In this document: positions 5,833-13,053 of the stretch, in pieces
Layout: every line of letters starts with the position of its first letter
Position numbering within the stretch: the first letter of the stretch is position 1
Assembly: GCA_027460605.1 (NCBI GenBank)
Contig: JAPZAN010000069.1
Location: 1 to 26,038 of the forward strand
DNA: 26,038 nt
Direction of reading: 5' to 3'
Source of the DNA: Candidatus Methanoperedens sp.
GTDB taxonomy: Archaea > Halobacteriota > Methanosarcinia > Methanosarcinales > Methanoperedenaceae
Translations under genes and position numbers: made by a program
Notes under the pieces: model-generated
Database searches by the model: none
What the model saw: the letters and a program-made list of their open reading frames with translations, nothing else
What the model was told of the DNA's origin: nothing

Positions 5833-7100
5833 CAACTTTAATGGAAATGGCTCACGCCGGAATCGTAACAAAAGAGATAAAATCAGTCGCTGCAAAAGAG
5901 GGAGTCAATGCCGATGCTATAAGAAATCTTGTGGCGCAGGGGCTGCTCGTTATCCCCAAAAATATCAATAGCAAATCCGAACCCATGGGCATCGGCAAAT
6001 TAATGCGTACCAAGATAAACGCAAACGTGGGCACATCCAGGGATTATGTTGATATCGAGGCTGAGGTCATAAAAGCAAAAACCGCTGAAAAATACGGCGC
6101 AGATACCATAATGGACCTGTCCACAGGCGGCGACCTCGACCTTATACGGAAACGCATCATCGACGCAGTGAGCGTTCCTGTGGGCTCGGTTCCGATATAC
6201 CAGGCGGCAGGGAGGGGCATCGATAATATGACCACTGACGATATGTTCAATGCAGTCAGGAAGCATGCGGATGACGGCATCGATTTTGTCACTATTCATG
6301 CAGGCGTGACACTTGCATCCTTTGAGCGCCTGAAAAAAAGTGAAAGGATACTTGACGTGGTGAGCCGCGGAGGCGCTTTCACAATAGCGTGGATGAAGCA
6401 TAATGACAGGGAAAACCCTTTTTATTCTGAGTATGATTACCTGCTTGAGATTGCAAGAGAATACGACCTGACTATCAGCCTTGGCGACGGCATGCGCCCG
6501 GGCTGCATCAATGATGCTTCGGACAGGGCGAAATTCGAGGAGTTTATTATTCTCGGTGAGCTTGTGAAAAAGTCGCGGGCAGCCGGTGTCCAGACAATTG
6601 TTGAGGGCCCGGGGCATGTCCCGATTGACGAGATAGGGTTATCTGTGACCGCAATGAAACACCTTACAGGTAATGCGCCGATTTATCTTCTCGGTCCGCT
6701 TGTCACCGATATTGCGCCCGGCTATGACCACATCACCGCCGCCATCGGCGGGACTGTCGCAGGAATGCATGGCGCTGATTTCCTGTGCATGACCACGCCT
6801 GCCGAACACCTCGCGCTGCCGAATGTAGAGGATATCAAGGAAGGTACAATTGTAACGAGGATTGCAGCGCATGCTGCCGACCTCGTGAAAGAAGGCGTCC
6901 GGGAAAGGGCGCGCGCTTCTGACCGCGAGATGGCTCTGGCGCGCAGGGACCTGGATTGGAGCAGGCAGTTCGGGCTTGCGATTGATAGCGAGAAGGCAAA
7001 GGAGATTCATGCACGGAGCAGGAACGCGGATACGTGCAGCATGTGCGGAGAGCTTTGTTCGATTAAGATGATGCGGGAATTGATGAAGAAGAAAGGTTAA
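5829..7100 (+). CDS. thiC: Phosphomethylpyrimidine synthase ThiC
   Basis: ThiC is a radical SAM enzyme that rearranges aminoimidazole ribotide to HMP phosphate in thiamine synthesis. The 423-residue product matches the archaeal length and carries the family landmarks: MDLSTGGD (95-102), PVGSVPIYQA (117-126), the EGPGHVP motif with a metal-binding His (259-265), GADFLCMTTPAEHL (315-328), and a C-terminal cysteine group C403, C406, C410 for the 4Fe-4S cluster. The spacing here is Cx2Cx3C, one residue shorter than the Cx2Cx4C I know from bacterial ThiC. ATG 5829 overlaps the herA stop (ATGA) and has GAGGAAGGA just upstream. An in-frame ATG at 5796 would only add herA-coding sequence. Translation is probably coupled to herA. 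The 3' end overlaps nog1 by 38 bp, tail to tail. Confidence 0.93.
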   Translation: MTTLMEMAHAGIVTKEIKSVAAKEGVNADAIRNLVAQGLLVIPKNINSKSEPMGIGKLMRTKINANVGTSRDYVDIEAEVIKAKTAEKYGADTIMDLSTGGDLDLIRKRIIDAVSVPVGSVPIYQAAGRGIDNMTTDDMFNAVRKHADDGIDFVTIHAGVTLASFERLKKSERILDVVSRGGAFTIAWMKHNDRENPFYSEYDYLLEIAREYDLTISLGDGMRPGCINDASDRAKFEEFIILGELVKKSRAAGVQTIVEGPGHVPIDEIGLSVTAMKHLTGNAPIYLLGPLVTDIAPGYDHITAAIGGTVAGMHGADFLCMTTPAEHLALPNVEDIKEGTIVTRIAAHAADLVKEGVRERARASDREMALARRDLDWSRQFGLAIDSEKAKEIHARSRNADTCSMCGELCSIKMMRELMKKKG

Positions 7101-8052
7101 TATTTGCTTCCAATACCATTCCGAACAGCTTCTCAAGCACCGCCTCCACACCCTCGCCGGTAAGCGTGGACATGCCCGTATCCGCGCCCTCAACCGGTGC
7201 TGAAATATCGGTCTTATTCGCCACAACCAGTATTGGCACAGCAAACTCTTTTCTTATCTCCTCAAGAAGATGCATCTGTTTTTCCAAGGTATAACCGCAT
7301 GTCTCCGAAGGGTCTATGATATAAAGAATAACCTTCCCCACATGCTTCAGGGCTGATATCGCCTGAAGCTCAATCTCGTTCCTTTCCTCAAGCGGTCTGT
7401 CAAGCAGCCCCGGCGTATCGATGACCTGGTACCGTATCCCGTTCCTTGTGAAATGCCCCACAGCAAGCCCTTTTGTGGTAAAAGGATATGGGGCTATCTC
7501 GGGTCGCGCGCTGCTCACAAGCGCCACGAAACTGGATTTACCAACATTGGGGTAACCTGCAATCACAAGTGCCGGGGAATCATCAATGGCAGGCAGTTTC
7601 CTTAGCTTATTGCGCGCATCGTTTAAGAAGCGCAGGTTGCCGTCAATGCTGTTAACTATCGAGGATATCCTGCCAAACGCCTGCTTGCGCACCACCTTTG
7701 CATCCTCGGCATCGCGCATCATGCCAACATACTTTCTTGCCAACTCGTGAATTTTGCCCCCGGCCCACTGGACGGATGCAAGGTTCATTTTCATCTCTTC
7801 GACTCCTACGAGTATCTCGGCAAGATCGAGGTAAAATAGGGGCATCTGGTCAAAGCTCGGGAATTTCCTGACGATGCTCACAAGATTATCGGTGAGTATG
7901 TTTGCAGCAGTCAGCAGCATGGATTCCTCGGCTTTCAGCTTGGAATCGCGGTCAAGGATTTGCTTCCCGCGCTTGGCTCGTGTAGCGCGGCGGAAGGATT
8001 TGTCAAGGAGTTCCTCTGCTGTCGGAACTGTTGGGACTTTTTCGAAGATCAT
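7063..8052 (-). CDS. NOG1-type GTPase, ribosome assembly
   Basis: The 329-residue product has the NOG1 architecture. A long helical N-terminal domain (1-155) precedes a GTPase domain with G1 GYPNVGKSS (166-174), the PFTTK switch (190-194), G3 DTPG (212-215), G4 NKTD (279-282) and a G5-like STLTGEG (295-301). NOG1 proteins act in assembly of the large ribosomal subunit in archaea and eukaryotes; the archaeal forms stop after the GTPase domain, as here. The tail is serine-rich. ATG 8050-8052 lies behind an AT-rich promoter region (TATAATATTATA palindrome, 8066-8077). No strong SD is visible. The last 38 bp overlap the 3' end of thiC. Confidence 0.9.
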   Translation of the reverse strand: MIFEKVPTVPTAEELLDKSFRRATRAKRGKQILDRDSKLKAEESMLLTAANILTDNLVSIVRKFPSFDQMPLFYLDLAEILVGVEEMKMNLASVQWAGGKIHELARKYVGMMRDAEDAKVVRKQAFGRISSIVNSIDGNLRFLNDARNKLRKLPAIDDSPALVIAGYPNVGKSSFVALVSSARPEIAPYPFTTKGLAVGHFTRNGIRYQVIDTPGLLDRPLEERNEIELQAISALKHVGKVILYIIDPSETCGYTLEKQMHLLEEIRKEFAVPILVVANKTDISAPVEGADTGMSTLTGEGVEAVLEKLFGMVLEANINLSSSSIPASS

Positions 8053-8121
8053 ATTTGCCTGAAATTATAATATTATATAGATATGCGATGGGGTTAATAT
8101 GTTTAGTAATCTTATAAGGTT

Positions 8122-8180
8122 AGTGTTAAGAGATGTAAAAGAGAACTTAACACTCACAACTAATATATATGATATAATAT
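8122..8180 (+). promoter_or_regulatory. Inverted repeat and TATA region ahead of the RNase III gene
   Basis: AGTGTTAAG (8122-8130) and CTTAACACT (8146-8154) are perfect 9-bp arms with a 15-nt loop. They are followed by TAATATATATGATATAATA (about 8161-8179). With ATG at 8195 and no SD, the message is probably leaderless, so the repeat lies upstream of transcription and would be an operator rather than an RNA hairpin. Confidence 0.4.
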
Positions 8181-8194
8181 TAATAATGTAAATA

Positions 8195-8653
8195 ATGAAA
8201 GAATTATCAGAATTAGAGAAAAAAATAAATGTTGTTTTTAGAGATAAAAATCTCTTACAGCAAGCAGTGGTTCACGATTCCTATATAAATGAGAATCCTG
8301 GTTTTAAACCAGGACACAATGAAAGATTAGAATTTTTAGGGGATGCGGTCTTAGAACTTGTCGTGAGAGAATTTCTTTATAATAAATTTCCTAATCCAGA
8401 AGGAGATTTAACAAAATATAAAGAACAGCTGGTTAAAAACGATAGGCTTCCAATAATTTCAAATAAATTGAATCTTGAAGATTATTTGCTAATGGGAAAA
8501 GGAGAATATAATAATAAAGCTGGGCGCCAAAAGCTTCTTGCTGATACCTTAGAAGCTTTAATCGGAGCGATTTACCTTGACCAAGGATATAAAAAAGTTA
8601 GAGATTTTATAACCAATAACATCTTAAATGATTGTAAAAATGTTCTTAAATAA
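8195..8653 (+). CDS. rnc: RNase III catalytic-domain protein without dsRBD
   Basis: The 152-residue product is an RNase III endonuclease domain. The signature ERLEFLGDAVLEL (43-55) is intact, and the metal-binding and catalytic residues can be placed: E43, E46, D50, E69, D117 and E120 (LLADTLEALIGAIYLDQG, 114-131). A bacterial RNase III would continue for about 70 more residues with a double-stranded-RNA-binding domain; here the gene stops after the catalytic domain, with no dsRBD in any frame downstream. It should dimerise and cut dsRNA, perhaps with altered specificity. RNase III is uncommon in archaea. The gene is visibly more AT-rich (many AAA, AAT, TTA, ATA codons) than its neighbours, which supports horizontal acquisition. 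It has its own leaderless-type promoter and stands alone. Confidence 0.88.
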   Translation: MKELSELEKKINVVFRDKNLLQQAVVHDSYINENPGFKPGHNERLEFLGDAVLELVVREFLYNKFPNPEGDLTKYKEQLVKNDRLPIISNKLNLEDYLLMGKGEYNNKAGRQKLLADTLEALIGAIYLDQGYKKVRDFITNNILNDCKNVLK

Positions 8654-8709
8654 CAAACCATTTAAGACTCTGGCCATGCGTCGATTGAAAAATATCTAAA
8701 CGCATTTCT

Positions 8710-9063
8710 TCAATATTCACCCATCGGCATCTCTTTCCATTCCCCATCCACAGGCTTTGGGTTTTTCCGAAGAGCAAGTACCATGGATTCGTCCTTTAGC
8801 CTGTGATTCTTTGACCCTTTCTCTTCCGCCCAATTATTAAGCCCTCCGTTATTTAACATGGAACGCAATGCGAATTTGATACTGCCGCCATCCTCTTTAT
8901 GCCTGATATTCGAAGCGCCGTGAATTAACCTCACGTACCTGAATCCATGTTCATAAGCCTCCTTTATTTTCTCGCGCGCAACCTGGATGGCGGTCAGGCG
9001 GGAATAATCATGCAGGTCAACCTCAATACACCTGTTGAATATATCCACTTCGAACCATGCCAT
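8710..9063 (-). CDS. Small Smr-domain-like protein
   Basis: The 117-residue product contains an Smr (MutS2 C-terminal-like) fold: VDLHDYSRLTAIQVAREKI (15-33) takes the place of the LDLHG-x-EA motif, and VRLIHGASN (44-52) the place of the IIHGxG motif. Smr domains bind or nick branched DNA or cleave RNA. The usual Gly after DLH is Asp here, and HGxG reads HGAS, so activity is uncertain. The C-terminal 45 residues are charged and end in WKEMPMGEY. I chose ATG 9061-9063 over a longer frame to 9252 because the extension runs across the opposite promoter and into the radical SAM gene. A TATA box (minus strand of 9088-9099) is placed about 27-35 nt upstream, giving a leaderless mRNA. Confidence 0.65.
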   Translation of the reverse strand: MAWFEVDIFNRCIEVDLHDYSRLTAIQVAREKIKEAYEHGFRYVRLIHGASNIRHKEDGGSIKFALRSMLNNGGLNNWAEEKGSKNHRLKDESMVLALRKNPKPVDGEWKEMPMGEY

Positions 9064-9087
9064 AAGAGGACAGGTATTATTGCATAA

Positions 9088-9135
9088 CTTATTTAAAATT
9101 TTGTTGTGTTTTCGTATTATACGAATCTTATAAAT
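9088..9135. promoter_or_regulatory. Back-to-back leaderless promoters around a 15-bp palindrome
   Basis: On the minus strand ATTTTAAATAAG (9088-9099) is the TATA box of the Smr gene. On the plus strand CTTATAAAT (9127-9135) is that of the radical SAM gene, about 30 nt before ATG 9164. Between them TTCGTAT-T-ATACGAA (9111-9125) is a perfect palindrome that touches the plus-strand TATA box at the BRE position. A single regulator could control both genes. Confidence 0.55.
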
Positions 9136-9163
9136 CGAAATAGGCATTATTAGATATAACCCC

Positions 9164-10603
9164 ATGAGCATGAAAAAAGATAAAAACACCATCATTTTGT
9201 TCAACCCGATGCCTGTAAAACATCCTGTTGCTATCATAAACAAACAAACCACATCCCTTCAGGTCCCGCTCGTCAATGTTCCTCTGTCGCTTCTTGCCCT
9301 CGCAAGAATGGTTAAGGACGATTTCAATGTTAAGATAATCAACGCAGTAGTGGATAGCGATTATAAAGGGCAGATTCTCACTTCATGCGAAAATGCGCTC
9401 TGCCTCGGTGTAAGCAGCATGACATGCTACCAGATTCGTGACGGGATTGACGTTTGCACCGCTGTCAAAGAAAAATATCCTGCGCTTCCTGTTATCTGGG
9501 GAGGTTATCACCCCTCAACAGAACCAGTGCAAACACTGGAAAACCCTTATATCGACATAGTTGTACGGGGACAGGGGGAAATCACTTTTAAGGAAGTGGT
9601 TCACAGGCTTCGCGATAATAAATCCCCTGGCGGGATTCCGGGGGTATCATATAAAGAGGGAGGTCACATCATAAATAACCCTGACCGGAAATTTGAGAAT
9701 ATCAATCTATTTCCGCCGATTCCCTATGATATGGTGGATGTTGAGCGGCACATCAAGGGTTATAAGTTCGGTAAACGTTGCCTAGATTATTACGTCAGCC
9801 AGGGCTGCGCTTCGGGATGCAATTTTTGCTCCGAACCTTTGTTTTGCGGCAGGCACTGGTCAGGACTTGAGCCGCAAAAAGTTGTTTCGGAACTCGAATA
9901 TCTGGCAAAGACCTACAACATCGATACATTCATGATACGGGACAGCGATTTTTTCCTGAATGTAAGGCGCGTGAAAGAATTGTGTGAGCTTTTGGTTGAG
10001 AAAGACCTGGGCATCCGACTGACGAGTGTAAACGGCAGGATGGAGCATCTTTCCCGCATTGGTGATGATGTTCTGGCGCTTGCCCGAAAAGCGGGAGTAC
10101 ATGAGATTTTCATTGGTATTGAAAGCGGATTCCAGGATGCGCTTGATGCAATGAACAAAGGTGCAAAGGTGAGCCAGATAAAGACATGCACCGATAAATG
10201 CATGAAGCATGATATTGACATTCGGGGCTCATTCATGGTGGGAATCCCGGGAGTGGATGCGAATAAAGAGGTCAGGACTACATTCAATGAGATCCATAAG
10301 ATGATATGCGTGTACGGAGAGCGGGGCAGACTTCCTCACATGGATATATTGCTATCGTTTTTCACACCGTATCCTAACACCCCGCTCTATGAAGCTTCCA
10401 TTAAAACCGGGTTAAAACCTCTTGATACACTCGAAGACTGGGGCGACTTTGACCAGTTTGATTTCAAGGCGCTGTGGTTTCCGCAGGAATATTTTGATAT
10501 AGTTAAGGAATTCAGGGCTGGCATGCCATGGAACTCCGGTTTTGATTTTGATGAATGGTGCGGGTTTTATGAAGAGATTATGCACAGGATAGAGAAAATC
10601 TAA
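9164..10603 (+). CDS. B12-binding-type radical SAM enzyme
   Basis: The 479-residue protein has an N-terminal Rossmann-like B12-binding-type domain (about 8-150) with GGYHPST (113-119), then a radical SAM domain with C215-x3-C219-x2-C222 in QGCASGCNFC. The later GIESGFQ and VGIPG segments fit the radical SAM barrel. The family includes BchE-like cyclases and many methyltransferases. The B12 domain lacks a clear DxHxxG loop, as in many relatives, so cobalamin would bind base-off without a His ligand or not at all. The substrate is unknown; the C-terminal region, WFPQEYFDIVKEFR, is typical of this group. ATG 9164 is probably leaderless (TATA at 9127); an internal ATG at 9170 is the alternative. 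It is convergent with the small membrane protein 7 nt away. Confidence 0.85.
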   Translation: MSMKKDKNTIILFNPMPVKHPVAIINKQTTSLQVPLVNVPLSLLALARMVKDDFNVKIINAVVDSDYKGQILTSCENALCLGVSSMTCYQIRDGIDVCTAVKEKYPALPVIWGGYHPSTEPVQTLENPYIDIVVRGQGEITFKEVVHRLRDNKSPGGIPGVSYKEGGHIINNPDRKFENINLFPPIPYDMVDVERHIKGYKFGKRCLDYYVSQGCASGCNFCSEPLFCGRHWSGLEPQKVVSELEYLAKTYNIDTFMIRDSDFFLNVRRVKELCELLVEKDLGIRLTSVNGRMEHLSRIGDDVLALARKAGVHEIFIGIESGFQDALDAMNKGAKVSQIKTCTDKCMKHDIDIRGSFMVGIPGVDANKEVRTTFNEIHKMICVYGERGRLPHMDILLSFFTPYPNTPLYEASIKTGLKPLDTLEDWGDFDQFDFKALWFPQEYFDIVKEFRAGMPWNSGFDFDEWCGFYEEIMHRIEKI

Positions 10604-10610
10604 AAGAGAT

Positions 10611-10877
10611 TCATCTATCAATATTGGGCTCAAGAGTAATAGATTCTTTAGAAATGGAAATGATAAACATTTCTTTTCCCGATTCCATCAATGCACGCAA
10701 TTCCCCTGCAATCAAAGGTGCGCCTTCTTTTAAAATTGCGGCAAATACCAGCAGAGGGGGAATAAGAAGCAGCCCGAAAAGTACGGCAAAGAATAAAGCC
10801 GATATTGAAAAGCCATGGATTATGGCTGAAATGATTAAAATCGATATCGCAATAAGTTTTATCTTTTTATCTATCAT
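10611..10877 (-). CDS. Small membrane protein, two helices
   Basis: The 88-residue product begins MIDKKIKLIAISILII and has two membrane helices (about 6-24 and 26-48, perhaps a hairpin), followed by a soluble, moderately charged tail (50-88). No family is recognised. I chose ATG 10875-10877 because GAGGAG lies 6-7 nt upstream on the minus strand. A longer frame to 10997 would add 40 residues across the promoter, including an ATATATAACTTTAAA TATA-like stretch. An overlapping plus-strand frame at 10624-10974 has no SD and poor codon character. Confidence 0.6.
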   Translation of the reverse strand: MIDKKIKLIAISILIISAIIHGFSISALFFAVLFGLLLIPPLLVFAAILKEGAPLIAGELRALMESGKEMFIISISKESITLEPNIDR

Positions 10878-11051
10878 ATTAAGCTCCTCTGTTTCTGTAT
10901 ATGATTTAAAGTTATATATAGCATTTGCGAATTCATTATATTTCCATAATAATAACACCTCATTTTTATTATAGAACCGGCAAAGCAGTTTTTCCACAAT
11001 ATTTATGATTTGATAATCCCACTCTTAGCTATTAAGTGAGGTTTTAATCCA

Positions 11052-11996
11052 ATGAAAAACAAAATCATTGTAACCGGAGGGGCAGGTTTTATCGGGAGCA
11101 ATCTGGTTGATAGGCTGCTTTCCGGAGGGAATGAAGTGACAGTTATAGATAACCTGAGCTCCGGGAGAATGGAATTTCTTGAACAGAATATTGCAAATCC
11201 CGATTTTAAACTTATTGAACTTGACCTGCTGGATACTGGAAAACTCAAGAAAGCAATACAGGGTACCGATTTTATATATCACCTTGCTGCCAATCCCGAT
11301 GTTCGCCTCGGCGCAGAAGATACAAAAATCCATCTTGAACAGAATGTCATCGCGACTTACAATTTGCTTGAAGCCATGCGGATAAATAAGCAAAAGAATA
11401 TCGTTTTCACATCAACTTCAACTGTATACGGCGAGGCTACCATTATCCCAACGCCGGAAAATTACGGCCCCCTGATCCCAATATCCCTGTACGGCGCCTC
11501 AAAACTTGCCTGCGAAGCCCTCATAACTTCATACTGCGGAAGCTTCGATATGAAATCATGGATTTTCCGCTTTGCGAATATCGTGGGAGAGCGGGGGACG
11601 CATGGGATAATCATAGATTTCATAGAAAAGTTAAGAAATAATCCGGAGACACTTGAAATCCTCGGTGACGGGCAGCAGCGCAAATCGTATATTCACGTTT
11701 CGGATTGCATTGATGCGATTCTTTATGCGGTAAATAACAGTCATGAATTTGTAAATATATTCAACATCGGCTCAAACGATACTATAAATTCCACCGAAAT
11801 AGGTGAAATCGTGGTCAAAGAGATGGGTTTAAGAAACGTAAAATTCAGTTATACAGGTGGAAAACGAGGATGGAAAGGCGACGTGCCAAGGATGCTCTTG
11901 TCTATCGAAAAGCTTGGGGAACTTGGCTGGAAACCTGCTTATAATTCAAAGAAAAGTGTTGTTGCGGCAGTCAGAAGCGCTTTAGGGAAAAAATAA
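11052..11996 (+). CDS. NAD-dependent sugar-nucleotide epimerase/dehydratase
   Basis: This extended short-chain dehydrogenase has 314 residues. The NAD-binding TGGAGFIG is at 8-15, an acidic VIDN at 31-34 selects NAD, the catalytic ST-V is in FTSTSTVYG (119-127), and the catalytic pair is Y147/K151 in LYGASK. It is closest by motif to UDP-glucose 4-epimerase-like proteins that make sugars for glycans; the precise substrate cannot be read. Such enzymes could supply the S-layer or N-glycan sugars that proteins like the one at 2869 carry. GTGAGG (11036-11041) gives an SD and AATATTTATGA (about 10999-11010) a TATA box. The next gene starts 1 nt after its stop, so the two are co-transcribed. Confidence 0.88.
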   Translation: MKNKIIVTGGAGFIGSNLVDRLLSGGNEVTVIDNLSSGRMEFLEQNIANPDFKLIELDLLDTGKLKKAIQGTDFIYHLAANPDVRLGAEDTKIHLEQNVIATYNLLEAMRINKQKNIVFTSTSTVYGEATIIPTPENYGPLIPISLYGASKLACEALITSYCGSFDMKSWIFRFANIVGERGTHGIIIDFIEKLRNNPETLEILGDGQQRKSYIHVSDCIDAILYAVNNSHEFVNIFNIGSNDTINSTEIGEIVVKEMGLRNVKFSYTGGKRGWKGDVPRMLLSIEKLGELGWKPAYNSKKSVVAAVRSALGKK

Positions 11997-11997
11997 A

Positions 11998-13053
11998 ATG
12001 ACAGCTTTATTCTGCCCGAAATGCGGCAATAACGCCGATGTTTTCTATGAAAATGTATGCAAAAACTGCTTCATTAAAGATAAAAAGCTTCTTGAATGCC
12101 CCGCAGTTCTTTTTGCAAAGATTTGCCCTGTTTGCGGTTCTGTTTATAAGAGAGGAAAATGGTCAACCAAAGAAGACGAAAGCGAGACAATTATTGAATG
12201 CGTAAAGGGGTCATTGAAGCTTGATAACCAGGTTTCGGATCTTGATATTACTTTATCCCCGAAACAGCTTGACTATTCAAGATACAGGGTGCACATCGAT
12301 GCAAAAGCAATGATAAAGGGCATGCCTGTTGAGATAGAGCAGGATACGGAAGTCAGGATAAGCTGGGAGACGTGCGATACATGCAGCAGGATTTCGGGCG
12401 GCTATTTTGAGGGGATTGTCCAGGTAAGGGCTGAAAAAAGGATTCCCACGAAAGAAGAGCTTGGAAGATGCAAGGATATTGCGGAAAGTGTCTCTGCCCG
12501 CTCGCAGGAAAAAGGGGACAGGCTTGCGTTTATTGCAAAAACCGAGGAGCTTGGTGAAGGCACCGATTTTTACGTGGGGTCGATAAAGCTCGGAAAACAG
12601 ATTTGCAGAGCGGTTATAGATGTTTTCGGGGGAAAATTTACGGAATCACCTAAACTTGTGGGGCAAAAGAACGGTGAAGACCTTTACCGCATTACATACG
12701 CTCTTCGCCTTCCCGAATTTGTGCGCGGGGATATCATAAGCGCAGACGACAGGGTTATTGAGGTTCAAACTTGCGGAAAGCATGTGAGCGGCATTGACCT
12801 TGAAACAGGAAAGAGGTTCATTGAGAATTTTAATGACCTGATTCAGGTTAAAAAACTATGCAGGAGCCAGGATGCGGTTTCCGCCGTGCTGGTGGCTGAC
12901 GAGGGGAAAACGATACAGGTGATGGACCCGGATACGTATGAGTCTATTACTATCAGGAGACCGGAATTCCTGAGCGCGGAACCCGGGAATGAGATTAAGA
13001 TAGTGAAAACGGCGAAGGGGATTTTTGTGGTGCCGGAAAAAATTACTTTTTGA
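11998..13053 (+). CDS. NMD3-family ribosomal large-subunit protein
   Basis: The 351-residue product begins with the zinc-finger array of NMD3: C6-x2-C9, C21-x2-C24, C43-x2-C46 and a later ETCDTC (C126, C129). It then shows the family's eIF5A-like/OB-like C-terminal half ending in EIKIVKTAKGIFVVPEK. Eukaryotic NMD3 is the export adaptor of the 60S subunit; archaeal homologues lack the export tail and presumably act in 50S maturation or subunit joining. The gene follows the epimerase by 1 nt and is translationally coupled to it by position. Its last 11 bp overlap the converging methyltransferase gene. Confidence 0.88.
   Translation: MTALFCPKCGNNADVFYENVCKNCFIKDKKLLECPAVLFAKICPVCGSVYKRGKWSTKEDESETIIECVKGSLKLDNQVSDLDITLSPKQLDYSRYRVHIDAKAMIKGMPVEIEQDTEVRISWETCDTCSRISGGYFEGIVQVRAEKRIPTKEELGRCKDIAESVSARSQEKGDRLAFIAKTEELGEGTDFYVGSIKLGKQICRAVIDVFGGKFTESPKLVGQKNGEDLYRITYALRLPEFVRGDIISADDRVIEVQTCGKHVSGIDLETGKRFIENFNDLIQVKKLCRSQDAVSAVLVADEGKTIQVMDPDTYESITIRRPEFLSAEPGNEIKIVKTAKGIFVVPEKITF

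Noticed and set aside
9064..9252. N-terminal extension of the Smr-like protein
   Set aside because: The extra 63 codons cover the divergent promoters and the first codons of the radical SAM gene, and the Smr homology starts after ATG 9063.
10624..10974. 116-codon plus-strand frame opposite the small membrane protein
   Set aside because: No SD at its start and poor coding character. The minus strand has a GAGGAG-preceded start and a clear two-helix membrane protein.
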